NCBI GenBank assembly: GCA_025465385.1
Contig: JAODNG010000435.1
Location: 1-35,875, forward strand
Source of the DNA: Pseudonocardiales bacterium
GTDB lineage: Bacteria > Actinomycetota > Actinomycetes > Mycobacteriales > Pseudonocardiaceae
DNA: 35,875 nucleotides
Reading direction: 5' to 3'
Part shown: positions 1 through 7,754 of the stretch, one piece after another
Layout: every line of letters begins with the position of its first letter
How positions within the stretch are numbered: position 1 is the first letter of the stretch
Position numbers and translations under genes: made by a program
The notes under the pieces: generated by a model
Seen by the model: the letters and a program-made list of their open reading frames with translations, nothing else
Told to the model about the DNA's origin: nothing
The model's database searches: none

Positions 1-789
1 CTGGCCGCCCCCGCCCCCGTAGAACAGCCCGTTCGCGCCCGCGGAGTTGAGCACCGCAGTCGCCGGCGCAACCGTGGTGGTAAGGAACGCGTTGGCCGCG
101 ACCGCGCCTGCGGCGAGCGCCGAACCCGCGTTGAAGCCGTACCAGCCGAACCACAGCAACCCGGCGCCGAGCAGCGTGGCCGGCAGGTTGTGCGGGCGCA
201 TCGGCTCGCGCTGCCAGCCCCGGCGCCTGCCCAGGACCAACGCCAGCGCCAGCGCGGACATGCCGGAGTTGACCTCGACCGCCGTGCCCCCAGCGAAGTC
301 CAGCACGCCCAGCCGGTTCGCCAGCCAGCCGCCGTGGGCCCCGGAGAAACCGTCGAACGCGAAGATCCAGTGGGCCAGCGGCACGTAGACCCCCACCGTC
401 CACAGCGCGATGAACACCGTCCAGGACCAGAACCGCGCCCGGTCGGCGATCGCTCCGGACAGCAGCGCCGCGGTGATGATCGCGAACATCAGCTCGAACA
501 TGGCGAAGGCCGCCAGCGGAAGACCTTTCCCGACCACCACCCCTGGCACCCGCAAGCCGGCGAAGCCGAACCCGCCGATCAGCCCGGCATGGGAGTCACC
601 GAACGCCAGCGAGAAGCCGAACAACACCCAGATCAGCCCGACGACGCCGAGCGCCGCCATGCCCATCATCATCATGTTGAGCGCGCTGCGGGCCCGCACC
701 ATGCCGGCGTAGAAGAAGGCTAGGCCCGGCGTCATGAGCATCACCAACGCCGCGCAGACGAGCACGAACGCCGTGTTTCCGCTATCCAT
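1..789 (-). CDS. amt: Ammonium transporter Amt, 5' part (runs off window)
   Basis: The minus strand is open from an ATG at 789 to the window edge, giving 263 codons of the N-terminal part of an Amt/Rh-family ammonium channel; the rest lies outside. Visible family features are the first membrane helix followed by PGLAFFYAGMVR, the SGAIADRARF segment, and FDFAGGTAVEVNSG-type sequence (here LDFAGGTAVEVNSG), all conserved in AmtB proteins. About six hydrophobic segments are present. The product would conduct ammonium/ammonia across the plasma membrane. A GTG lies directly before the ATG and is an alternative start; an AAGGA sits 11–14 bases upstream. glnK often follows amt, but that position is outside the window. 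The plus-strand ORFs here (47–388, 190–723, 410–712) are shadows. Confidence 0.93.
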   Translation of the reverse strand, partial: MDSGNTAFVLVCAALVMLMTPGLAFFYAGMVRARSALNMMMMGMAALGVVGLIWVLFGFSLAFGDSHAGLIGGFGFAGLRVPGVVVGKGLPLAAFAMFELMFAIITAALLSGAIADRARFWSWTVFIALWTVGVYVPLAHWIFAFDGFSGAHGGWLANRLGVLDFAGGTAVEVNSGMSALALALVLGRRRGWQREPMRPHNLPATLLGAGLLWFGWYGFNAGSALAAGAVAANAFLTTTVAPATAVLNSAGANGLFYGGGGGQ

Positions 790-991
790 CACCGGATTAT
801 CGGTCCTTGTTGGTTACGACCGTGGGGCGCTGCGCCGACCGGGCGGCCTATCGGGGCAATGTCGCAGCGGTGGTCCGCGCCCGGTGCGCGGTGCTGGCCA
901 GGGCTGGGCAGAGCGCAAACTCACGGTGCCCGAGCACCTGGTGTCAGGGCGGGCCAAGACTGAACCGACAGCGACGATCCGATAAGCGACA

Positions 992-1354
992 TTATGACAA
1001 AGAGCCGGTGGCTCTCCTACGCACCTTCAAGGAGAGGAAGAAATGCCGAACATCCTCGCCAGCCATGTGCAAGCTGCCGAAGATTTCATCGAGGTACTGC
1101 GGGTCAACCAGGGTCATCGGGACCAGCAGCGGTCGACCGTATTCGCGACGAATCTCCTGGAGCGTCCGCACGGTCAGCCTGCGCTAGATCGGCAGATCCT
1201 GAAAGTCCCCGGTGGGCGCTGGCGGAACCATTCTCTTGAGCACGAATCCAAGGAGCTCCGGATCGACCGTCACGGCCGTGCCCAGACGTTTCGAGAGCTC
1301 CTCCACCAGAGTCGTCTTGCCCGCGCCGAAGGGACCGTTGACCCAGATAATCAT
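992..1354 (-). pseudogene. TmrB-like P-loop kinase, decayed (in-frame stop and truncated)
   Basis: From ATG 1354 the minus strand encodes MIIWVNGPFGAGKTTLVEEL, with the Walker A GPFGAGKT, then a segment ending MVPPAPTGDFQDLPI. This matches AAA-type kinases related to tunicamycin-resistance protein TmrB. A TAG at 1184–1186 interrupts the frame. Translation resumes in the same frame as RRLTVRTLQEIRREYGRPLL, VPMTLVDPQYLDEI and AGEDVRHFFLS, which reads like the continuation of the same family, until a TAA at 992–994. From memory of the family, a Trp (TGG) is expected at or next to the TAG. The remnant is about 120 codons against roughly 180 in intact relatives, so the C-terminal third is also gone. 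A 68-residue product (ORF 1184–1390) could still be made but would lack most of the fold. Confidence 0.75.
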
Positions 1355-1480
1355 TGCTCGATCCTGCCGGGTCGTCGTCGCCCACCTCACCCGAGGGCGA
1401 TGACGGTCTCACGAAGGGCCTACTCATCGGGGAGCCGTCCGCACTGCCGCCCAGCTTGACAACGGCGGGCTGTCCCACTC

Positions 1481-3082
1481 CTACGGGACGGCGCCTTCAT
1501 CCCCGCCTGATCCCACTGAGCGGCCCGGACCGGCCGGGCGGCCGAACCAGCGGTGCAGCGCCGACGCAGGTGACGAGTCCGGTCCGGCACCTGCCCAGCA
1601 GACGTACCCGTCGGGTCGGATCAGGACGCGGTCGGCACCTGGTGATGCACCCAGTGCGACGCCTACGGGCGAGTCGACCACACGAGCGATGACGCGGTCG
1701 ACGCCATCTGGTGTCGGCGTCGGGTATGACGCTGGTCCACCGAGTTGCAGGAGCACACCGTGCCCGGACCGCAGCAGTGTGCTGACCGTGGTCAAGCCGT
1801 CTTCGGTCTCCAACGAAAGGTCGACCATCCGGGCGCCGACCAACGGATCGGAGTCGCCGAAGTCATAGCGCAGGTCGAGGCCGGACATCAGTCCGGCCAG
1901 ATAACGGTTTGCGTCGGGCAGTCGCGCCAGAGTGATGATGATCTCACGCAGCGCCCGTACGTCGTCGGCTTCGGGTGGCGGACTCATCAACACGGTTTGA
2001 GCGCGCGTCATCGCGAGTACCCGCGCGCCCACCGGGTGGCGCTCGGTGTGATAACTATCGAGTAGGCCGTCCGGGGCACGGTCCTGGATGTGTGCGGCGA
2101 GTTTCCAGCCGAGGTTCATCGCATCCTGGATGCCGAGATTGACGCCCTGCCCGCCGATGGGCGAGTGAACATGTGCAGCGTCGCCGCCGAACAGAATCCG
2201 GCCGCACCGATAGGCGCTCACCTGGCGGGTTGCGTCGCTGAACCGACTACCCCACCGCAGTGTTTTCAATTTGGTCTCGGCGCCGTGAACGGCGGTCAAC
2301 GCGCGGATCACCTCATTCGCGGTCACCGGCGCCTGGCGGGGCAACGTTTCCTGCTCCGGGCCACCGAAGACGACCCGGTATAGCCCTGTGCTTTCGCCGG
2401 CTTCCTCAAGCGGATGCATCAGCATCCAATAACCACCACCAGTTCGAGTGAGCGTGCTGATGTGCGACACCGACCGCGGCACCGTCGTTGACATGGCAGC
2501 CAGCTCCACATCAGCACTGACCGCGGCCAGCGTCCCGGCCCGACCCGGGAAGTCCATCCCGATCAGCTTTCGGACAGTGCTGTGCCCGCCATCGCACGCC
2601 ACGAGATAGCTGCCCCACAGCACGCTTTCACCGCGACCACCCGACACGGTGACCTCGACGCCGGCATCGTCGCAGGCCAGACCCACCAAGTCGGTGCCGC
2701 GACGAACCCTCACTCCCCGCGCACGCAGGTGGTCCTCCAGCACTTCCTCGAGCTGGTCCTGCGGGAGGAGGACACCGTTGGGGTGGCGGGTACGCCATGG
2801 GCGCGCGTCCAGCGGCACCGGCAGGCCAGCAAAGTGCCCGCCAGCCGACTCCCTCCGGACAGCACGCTGGTTCGCCGCATCGAGCAGGCCGCGCATCGCT
2901 AGCACTTCTGATGTGCGCGGATTGATCCCGCCGCCGCGGGACTGGCCGCTCGGCACGGCCTGCCGCTCGATCACCTCGATGGCCACCCCGGCCAGTGCCA
3001 GCTCACCGGCCAGCATCAGGCCTGTCGGACCTGCGCCGACAACGATCACGTCGACCGCTGGTACCCCTCGCGGCGTGGTCAC
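1481..3082 (-). CDS. FAD-dependent aromatic-ring monooxygenase (PheA/TfdB/MhpA type)
   Basis: This 533-residue protein is a class A flavoprotein hydroxylase that would use NAD(P)H and O2 to hydroxylate an aromatic or polyketide-like substrate. The N-terminal Rossmann motif VVGAGPTGLMLAGELALAG (about residues 15–33) binds FAD. ACDGGHSTVRKLIG (about 160–175) is the DG motif. GGDAAHVHSPIGGQGVNLG (about 295–315) is the GD motif that contacts the flavin ribityl chain. The last about 120 residues resemble the thioredoxin-like dimerisation domain of phenol hydroxylases, ending in VLIRPDGYVCWAG. The start is a GTG with no Shine-Dalgarno sequence; a TATGCT hexamer 6 bases upstream suggests a leaderless message. 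It has no operon partner. The substrate cannot be told from sequence. Confidence 0.9.
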   Translation of the reverse strand: MTTPRGVPAVDVIVVGAGPTGLMLAGELALAGVAIEVIERQAVPSGQSRGGGINPRTSEVLAMRGLLDAANQRAVRRESAGGHFAGLPVPLDARPWRTRHPNGVLLPQDQLEEVLEDHLRARGVRVRRGTDLVGLACDDAGVEVTVSGGRGESVLWGSYLVACDGGHSTVRKLIGMDFPGRAGTLAAVSADVELAAMSTTVPRSVSHISTLTRTGGGYWMLMHPLEEAGESTGLYRVVFGGPEQETLPRQAPVTANEVIRALTAVHGAETKLKTLRWGSRFSDATRQVSAYRCGRILFGGDAAHVHSPIGGQGVNLGIQDAMNLGWKLAAHIQDRAPDGLLDSYHTERHPVGARVLAMTRAQTVLMSPPPEADDVRALREIIITLARLPDANRYLAGLMSGLDLRYDFGDSDPLVGARMVDLSLETEDGLTTVSTLLRSGHGVLLQLGGPASYPTPTPDGVDRVIARVVDSPVGVALGASPGADRVLIRPDGYVCWAGAGPDSSPASALHRWFGRPAGPGRSVGSGGDEGAVP

Positions 3083-3088
3083 ACTGGA

Positions 3089-3094
3089 AGCATA
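3089..3094 (-). promoter_or_regulatory. Possible -10 box of a leaderless promoter for the monooxygenase
   Basis: On the minus strand TATGCT lies six bases before the GTG start at 3082. A start site 6–7 bases downstream of a -10 box would fall on the GTG itself, which would explain the missing ribosome binding site. I see no good -35 hexamer at the right distance, so this rests on the -10 only. Confidence 0.35.
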
Positions 3095-3222
3095 AGACCC
3101 GTGGATGCAGCCGATTCACGGCATTGGTTCCACCATCCAGCGGGCCCTGGACGACATAATTCGCACTCCCCGCAGCTCCATTGAGGGCGCTTTAGGTCAG
3201 CTGAAAATGTTGGGAAAAACGC

Positions 3223-3228
3223 TATGAT
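3223..3228 (+). promoter_or_regulatory. Candidate -10 hexamer TATGAT upstream of the glycine-rich gene
   Basis: TATGAT matches the sigma-70-type -10 consensus at five of six positions and lies in a locally AT-rich patch (ctgaaaatgttgggaaaaac just upstream). The -35 position is not well matched. If used, the transcript would carry a roughly 290-base leader containing the hairpins and TACGT elements before the gene at 3524. Confidence 0.35.
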
Positions 3229-3305
3229 CGCGACGACATGAAATCGGCTCGGGCGAAGCAGCTAATGCGTGATAACACAGCGGTAATCCTGGCGTCACAG
3301 TTGCG

Positions 3306-3333
3306 CGTAGGTACTCGGGGTCTAGCACCTACG
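3306..3333 (+). promoter_or_regulatory. Inverted repeat (7-bp perfect arms, 10-bp imperfect stem)
   Basis: CGTAGGT at 3306–3312 is the exact reverse complement of ACCTACG at 3327–3333. Adding the inner bases ACT/AGC gives a ten-pair stem with one mismatch and an eight-base loop. No T-run follows, so it looks more like an operator or leader structure than a terminator. The right arm contains the first TACGT element of the series. Confidence 0.45.
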
Positions 3334-3403
3334 TCACCGTTGCTGTCGGCTACGTATTCGGAAAACGACTCGAGGCTACGTAGCCAACCGGGAAGATTTA
3401 CGT
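3330..3403 (+). repeat. Four TACGT elements spaced 21, 26 and 22 bp
   Basis: TACGT occurs at 3330–3334, 3351–3355, 3377–3381 and 3399–3403. The second and third share the longer match GGCTACGTA, and the third lies in the 12-bp palindrome GGCTACGTAGCC (3374–3385). The first and last spacings are close to two helical turns. In GC-rich DNA four copies in 74 bp are unexpected, so a bound regulator is plausible; which one is unknown. Confidence 0.45.
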
Positions 3404-3484
3404 GCGGCTACTGATTGCCGGTGGCGGTACACCTGGGCAGGGTATGGGAAGCCGAATCGGGAATGCCACCGATGCGGTGTGTTT

Positions 3485-3500
3485 CCCGGCTAGTACCGGG
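3485..3500 (+). promoter_or_regulatory. GC-rich hairpin followed by TTTT just before the ribosome binding site
   Basis: CCCGG at 3485–3489 pairs with CCGGG at 3496–3500 around a six-base loop. It is followed by acgacTTTTcc and then the AGGAGG of the glycine-rich gene. A short stem plus T-run in the leader could act as a weak attenuator or mRNA stabiliser. The stem is only five pairs, so a function is uncertain. Confidence 0.3.
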
Positions 3501-3523
3501 ACGACTTTTCCTAGGAGGATTTC

Positions 3524-3799
3524 ATGTCTGACGCGGTGGGTTTTGTGGAGATCGACGGGCAGCATGTGGAGCTACTGCCGGCCCGTACGGTCCTGTCGCT
3601 GTTCAGCGCCGGTGGTTCGGGCGGCGGCCGTGGCGGCAACGGCGGCGTGGGTGGCGAGGGCGGCGTAGGCCGTGGTGGCCTCGGTATCAACGCTCTGAAT
3701 ATCAACGCGTTTGGTGACCAGACCAACAGTGCCGGTGACGGCATCGGTGGCGCGGGCGGCAGCGCCGATGGCGGTGCCGGCGGCTCTGTGTCGGGCTGA
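3524..3799 (+). CDS. Small glycine-rich protein of unknown function
   Basis: I do not recognise a named family. The start is well supported by TAGGAGGATTTC immediately before the ATG. The 91 residues fall into three parts. Residues 1–30 are ordinary and amphipathic (VEIDGQHVELLPARTVLSLF), without a Sec signal peptide. Residues 30–54 are extreme low complexity, GGSGGGRGGNGGVGGEGGVG and onward, with 17 glycines in 25. A short hydrophobic stretch INALNINAF then precedes a Gly/Ala/Ser/Asp tail (DQTNSAGDGIGGAGGSADGG). There is no cysteine and almost no positive charge in the tail. The layout, a conserved-looking head plus a repetitive body, could suit a surface or self-assembling protein, or a leader–core precursor peptide. 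Both are inference. It has its own leader region and a strong downstream hairpin, so it appears to be a single-gene transcript. Confidence 0.75.
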   Translation: MSDAVGFVEIDGQHVELLPARTVLSLFSAGGSGGGRGGNGGVGGEGGVGRGGLGINALNINAFGDQTNSAGDGIGGAGGSADGGAGGSVSG

Positions 3800-3808
3800 T
3801 AAGTCGCG

Positions 3809-3844
3809 GCGGTGCCGTTGGATGACGACGTGCGGTGCCGTTGG
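3809..3844 (+). repeat. 13-bp direct repeat GCGGTGCCGTTGG, two copies
   Basis: GCGGTGCCGTTGG occurs at 3809–3821 and again at 3832–3844, 23 bp apart start to start. It lies between the glycine-rich stop codon and the terminator-like hairpin. Two copies could be a small local duplication. Confidence 0.6.
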
Positions 3845-3847
3845 CCA

Positions 3848-3880
3848 GGGAGGGGTGGTTTCGACGCGGCCACCCCTCCC
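3848..3880 (+). terminator. Strong terminator-like hairpin after the glycine-rich gene
   Basis: GGGAGGGGTGG at 3848–3858 is perfectly complementary to CCACCCCTCCC at 3870–3880 around an 11-base loop. The 11-pair GC-rich stem sits about 50 bp after the stop codon. No T-run follows, as is common for actinobacterial intrinsic terminators. Confidence 0.65.
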
Positions 3881-4107
3881 GCCATCATCGAACTACTCAC
3901 AGTATCGGCAGGATGCGATTGCAATGTGCGGTTGTCAACGTCTCCAGTCGTGCTCTGAGGTCGAGGGATGTGCGCATTTGTCGTCTTGAGAATGGTGGTT
4001 GCCACAGCCTGAGCAGGGCTGCCAGGCTCGCTTAGATCAACGGCAAACTAACTGAAGCTGCACCGGGCGAGCGCCAGGTGCTCACCCGAAGCCCCTGGAG
4101 CTGTTTC

Positions 4108-5505
4108 ATGATGCAAGTCTCATCTCATCATCTGGAGGCACTTCGCACGGTGCTGGCCGGGAAAGTGATCACGGCGGAGGATGCCGACTATGACACCGCG
4201 CGTATCCAGTGGAACAACGACATCGATCGCAATCCGTTAGCGATCGCTCGCTGCGCGTCGCCGGCCGACATCGCGGCGGCGATCACCTTCGCCCGGGAAC
4301 AAGAATTGGAAATCTCTGTTCGCGGCGGGGGTCATGCCTTCTCCGGGACCGGTGTGTGTGATGACGGACTGATGATCGACCTCAGCGCAATGCGCCAGGT
4401 CTCAATTAGTGCTGACGCTGGGCTGGCCAGGGTTGGCGGCGGTGCCACCGTGGCAGAGCTCGACGCGGCAACCCAGGTGCATGGGCTGGCGGTACCCACC
4501 GGGGTAATCAGCCACACAGGCGTCGGTGGGCTGACACTCGGTGGCGGCATCGGATGGTTGACCCACAAGGCGGGATTGACCATCGACAACCTGGTGTCAG
4601 CAGATGTCGTGCTCGCCGACGGCCGCTGCGTGCGTACCTCCCCTGACGAGCACGCTGATCTGTTCTGGGCGCTCCGTGGCGGGGGCGGCAACTTCGGCGT
4701 CGTCACGACTTTCGAATTCCAGCTGCTCCCGGTCGGACCAGAGGTACACCTGGGATTGTTTTTCTGGGGGATGGATCAGGGCGAGGAGGTGCTGCGGTTG
4801 GCCCGCGACGTCGTCCCAAACTTGCCCGTCGAGGCCGGCGCTCAGATCGCGATCGGGCTCAATGCCCCGCCGGCACCGTTCGTACCTCCGCAGTACCACT
4901 TCACGCCCGGCTATCTGCTCATTATCGTCGGGTTCTCCTCCGCGGAGGAACACGCCCGCATCGTTGCGCCGATCCGTGACGCCCTGCCGCCGCTGTTCGA
5001 GCTCGTCACCCCGATCCCGTATGTGGCCTTGCAGCGGACGCTCGACGAGACCGCGCCGTGGGGACTTCTCGGCTATCAGGAGGTGATCTACCTCGACGAA
5101 CTGACTGACGACGTGATCTCGCGGATCGTCACTCAGCTGCCGGCAAAGCGTTCGCCGATGAGCTTCTGCCTGATTTTCCGGCTGGACGGTGCGTATTCGG
5201 CGGTTGGCGACGAGCAGACGGCCTTCGGTGGTCGACGTTCGCCGCGATATGTCGTCAACATCGCCGGCATCGGTGCCAGCCCCGCGGTCTTGAACGCTGA
5301 CCGAGCCTGGGTCCGGTCGTTGTGGAGCGCGTTACGGCCCTTCGCCAGGGACTCGGGTGGCTACGTGAACTCGATGACGGACAACGACGCGGACCGGGTG
5401 CGGGCCTCTTACGGCCCGACCAAGTATGGGCGGCTGGCCCGGATCAAGGCCAAGTACGACCCCGCCAACGTCTTTCACCTCAACGCCAACATCAAACCTG
5501 CCTGA
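4108..5505 (+). CDS. FAD-linked oxidase, berberine-bridge-enzyme type
   Basis: The ATG at 4108 gives 465 residues and has CTGGAG nearby; the ORF-track GTG at 4078 would add ten residues with no family support. The N-terminal half is a PCMH-type FAD-binding domain. VRGGGHAFSGTG (about residue 75) holds the His that carries the 8α-linked flavin, and TGVGGLTLGGGIGWLTHKAG follows. The second, cysteinyl link of bicovalent enzymes is absent: the position before VGGLTLGGG reads ISHTG rather than a Cys-containing segment. The C-terminal BBE motif YGPTKYGRLARIKAKYDPAN closes the flavin site. Such enzymes oxidise sugars, alcohols or ring C–N/C–C bonds with O2, often in secondary metabolism. No Tat or Sec signal is visible, so it is probably cytosolic. 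Substrate unknown. Confidence 0.9.
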   Translation: MMQVSSHHLEALRTVLAGKVITAEDADYDTARIQWNNDIDRNPLAIARCASPADIAAAITFAREQELEISVRGGGHAFSGTGVCDDGLMIDLSAMRQVSISADAGLARVGGGATVAELDAATQVHGLAVPTGVISHTGVGGLTLGGGIGWLTHKAGLTIDNLVSADVVLADGRCVRTSPDEHADLFWALRGGGGNFGVVTTFEFQLLPVGPEVHLGLFFWGMDQGEEVLRLARDVVPNLPVEAGAQIAIGLNAPPAPFVPPQYHFTPGYLLIIVGFSSAEEHARIVAPIRDALPPLFELVTPIPYVALQRTLDETAPWGLLGYQEVIYLDELTDDVISRIVTQLPAKRSPMSFCLIFRLDGAYSAVGDEQTAFGGRRSPRYVVNIAGIGASPAVLNADRAWVRSLWSALRPFARDSGGYVNSMTDNDADRVRASYGPTKYGRLARIKAKYDPANVFHLNANIKPA

Positions 5506-5632
5506 ACAGTCCGGGCGTAACCCCATCGAGCACATGACCTCCAGCTGGGATCCTGCCGAATCCCACGGCCGCCGGGCGACGGTACGCTTGGCGCGGGGCA
5601 CGGCGCTGCATCGCATCTGGAGGAGATCGGCC

Positions 5633-6313
5633 GTGACTGACCTGGCCCGCACGCCACCCCGCGGACTGCGCACCCGCCTGTTGGTCACAGTGCTCGTGTT
5701 GGGAGTGGCCTGCGTCGTTGCCGTCGTGCTGCCGGTACCCAGCCCTTCACACATGCGTGACTGGTCGCAGTCTGTCGGCATCGCCGCGCCATTGCTCTTC
5801 TTGCTCGGACACACCCTGGTGACGGTGACACCGGTCCCCCGTACGGTGTTCACCCTCGCTGCCGGGTTGCTCTTTGGACCGGTGCTGGGGGTGGCTCTGT
5901 CGCTGGTGGCAACGGCGCTGTCCGCGGTCCTGGCCTTCGGTCTCGTCCGCCGGTTGGCTCGGGGACTTGTGTTGCCCCATCTGGATCACAAGGTGCTGCG
6001 GGCGGTCGATGCGCGGTTGCGCCGTCGAGGCTGGCTTGCAGTGGCGTCACTGAGGTTGATCCCGGCGGTGCCCTTCTCGGTACTCAATTACTGCTGTGCG
6101 CTGTCGTCGATCCGGTTCCACCATTATCTGGCCGGTACCGTGGGCGTCCTGCCGGGCACGGTAGCGGTGGTGGTGCTCGGCGACGCACTCACTGGAACTA
6201 CCTCGCCGGCCTTGCTCGTGGTTTCGCTGACCGGCGCGGCGATCGGAATGATTGGCCTGATCGTCGAGGCCCGCTCCCCCGTCTCGGTCGCCAAGACGAA
6301 GGCTGCATCCTGA
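5633..6313 (+). CDS. TVP38/TMEM64 (SNARE-associated, DedA-like) membrane protein
   Basis: I place the start at the GTG at 5633, preceded by GGAGGAGATCGGCC, rather than the ATG at 5426 inside the previous gene; this gives 226 residues. About five to six hydrophobic segments are visible. The conserved core runs from PRTVFTLAAGLLFGPVLG through FGLVRRLARG and RRGWLAVASLRLIPAVPFSV to HHYLAGTVGVLPGTV. These G/P-rich re-entrant motifs, with Arg before LIPAVPF, define the DedA/VTT superfamily. Relatives act in lipid scrambling or flipping or in proton-coupled transport, but no substrate can be assigned here. It lies 127 bp after the oxidase gene and 34 bp before the amidase gene, so co-transcription with the amidase is possible. 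Confidence 0.85.
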   Translation: MTDLARTPPRGLRTRLLVTVLVLGVACVVAVVLPVPSPSHMRDWSQSVGIAAPLLFLLGHTLVTVTPVPRTVFTLAAGLLFGPVLGVALSLVATALSAVLAFGLVRRLARGLVLPHLDHKVLRAVDARLRRRGWLAVASLRLIPAVPFSVLNYCCALSSIRFHHYLAGTVGVLPGTVAVVVLGDALTGTTSPALLVVSLTGAAIGMIGLIVEARSPVSVAKTKAAS

Positions 6314-6347
6314 TGAGTCCGGCGCCGATGTACCTGGCGGTGCGGCC

Positions 6348-7754
6348 ATGAGCAGTCCCGCGGATCTCACCGCCGTCCAGCTCGTCGCGGCGTACCGCAC
6401 GGGTGAGCTGTCTCCGGTCGAGGCCACCCAGGCCGTGCTGGATCGTGTCGATCAGCTCGACGGCCAGGTGCGAGCCTTTTGCTTGGTGGACGTCGACCGT
6501 GCGCTCCAGGACGCCAAGGCATCACAGCTGCGCTGGCAGCAGGGCTTGCCGCAGGGTCTGCTCGATGGCGTGCCGACGTCGATCAAGGACGTGTATCTCA
6601 CCCAGGGGTGGCCGACCCTGCGTGGTTCAAGGTTGGTCTCCCCGGACCAGGAATGGCCGCTCGACAGTCCGTCCGTCGCCCGGTTGCGCGAGCACGGCGC
6701 GGTCCTGTTCGGCAAGACGACCACCTCCGAGCTGGCCTGGAAGTGCGTCACCGACAGCCCGCTCACCGGCGTCACGGTCAATCCCTGGGACACCAGCCGG
6801 ACGTCGGGCGGGTCAAGCGGCGGCAGCGGGGTAGCGGTCGCCCTGGGTATGGGTCCGCTGTCGATGGGCATCGACGGGGGTGGTGCGGTCCGCATCCCCG
6901 CATCGTTCACCGCCACGGTGGCGATCAAGCCGACTTATGGCCGGGTGCCGCACTGGCCGGCAAGTCCGTTGGGCACCTTGATCAGTCCCGGCCCGATGGC
7001 CCGCACGGTGGCCGATACCGCGCTGCTACTTGATGCGGTATCCGGTTACGACCCGCGAGATTGGTCCGCCCTACCACCTATCACTCGCCCGTATTCCAGC
7101 ATGCTGGACAACGGTGTGCTGGGGTTGCGGATCGCGGTGAGCCCGACGCTGGGCTATGTCGAGGTCGATCCGGACGTCGCCGATGCAGTGCAGGCCGCCG
7201 CTGGGGTGTTCCGCCACCTCGGCGCGGAGGTCGAGTTCGCCGACCCGGGTTTCGCTGACTGCGCGCAGGAATTCCAGGTGCTCTGGTTCACCGCAATGGC
7301 CAAGACGGTCGAGCGCATGACGCAACCGGAGCTCGATCTTATGGAACCGGCGCTGCAGGAGATCGTCACACAGGGCCAGCGCTACTCCGCGCTGGACTAC
7401 CTGACCGCCACCGCGACCAGGATGGCGATGGGCGCCACGATGGGCGCTTTCCACGAACGCTATGACCTGTTACTCACCCCGACGGTTCCGATCACGCCCT
7501 TCGTCGCGGGTGAGGAGGTGCCGATTGGGTGGCACTCGCAGCGGTGGACCAGCTGGACGCCGTTCACCTACCCGTTCAACATGACCCAGCAACCCGCCGC
7601 GAGCGTGCCATGCGGATGGACCAGCGCTGGAATGCCGATCGGATTGCAGGTGGTGGGGCCGCGCCACGCCGACGACCGAGTGCTCGCCGCATGCGCGGCC
7701 TACGAGCAGGTCGAGCCGTGGGTCTACCGGCGACCTCCGTTATTGCTCCGCTAA
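6348..7754 (+). CDS. Amidase-signature family amidase
   Basis: This 468-residue protein is an amidase-signature (AS) hydrolase. The Ser–cisSer–Lys triad can be read as the Lys in SIKDVYLTQGWPTLRGS (about residue 80), the first catalytic serine in the TSGGSSGGSG stretch (about 150–160) and the nucleophile in the following GGAVRIPAS segment. IKPTYGRVP and the C-terminal GLQVVGPRHADDRVL are further family marks. The fold is shared with GatA, but no gatB or gatC is near and the GatA C-terminal region is absent, so a stand-alone amidase acting on small amides is more likely. Its stop codon overlaps that of the convergent SPFH gene by 15 bp. Confidence 0.9.
   Translation: MSSPADLTAVQLVAAYRTGELSPVEATQAVLDRVDQLDGQVRAFCLVDVDRALQDAKASQLRWQQGLPQGLLDGVPTSIKDVYLTQGWPTLRGSRLVSPDQEWPLDSPSVARLREHGAVLFGKTTTSELAWKCVTDSPLTGVTVNPWDTSRTSGGSSGGSGVAVALGMGPLSMGIDGGGAVRIPASFTATVAIKPTYGRVPHWPASPLGTLISPGPMARTVADTALLLDAVSGYDPRDWSALPPITRPYSSMLDNGVLGLRIAVSPTLGYVEVDPDVADAVQAAAGVFRHLGAEVEFADPGFADCAQEFQVLWFTAMAKTVERMTQPELDLMEPALQEIVTQGQRYSALDYLTATATRMAMGATMGAFHERYDLLLTPTVPITPFVAGEEVPIGWHSQRWTSWTPFTYPFNMTQQPAASVPCGWTSAGMPIGLQVVGPRHADDRVLAACAAYEQVEPWVYRRPPLLLR

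Larger units (their letters stand above)
3083..3523. other. 440-bp intergenic region between divergent genes, rich in small symmetric elements
   Basis: No convincing gene lies here. Toward the plus-strand glycine-rich gene there is a TATGAT hexamer at 3223–3228, a near-perfect hairpin at 3306–3333, four TACGT pentamers at 3330, 3351, 3377 and 3399, a 12-bp palindrome GGCTACGTAGCC at 3374–3385, and a GC-rich hairpin at 3485–3500 just before the ribosome binding site. A 58-codon ORF (3238–3414, MKSARAKQLMRD…) has no ribosome binding site or family likeness and I did not call it. Confidence 0.6.

Noticed and set aside
1043-1459. 138-residue plus-strand ORF MPNILASHVQAAEDF…
   Set aside because: It is antisense to the TmrB-like pseudogene, whose family motifs read clearly on the minus strand.
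3238-3414. 58-codon ORF MKSARAKQLMRD… in the upstream region of the glycine-rich gene
   Set aside because: There is no ribosome binding site and no likeness to a known protein; it spans the repeat and hairpin elements, which explain the region better. A leader peptide cannot be fully excluded.
3524-3799. PE-PGRS protein
   Set aside because: The Gly-rich body is reminiscent, but the N-terminal PE domain of about 100 residues with its Pro-Glu motif is absent and the protein is too short.
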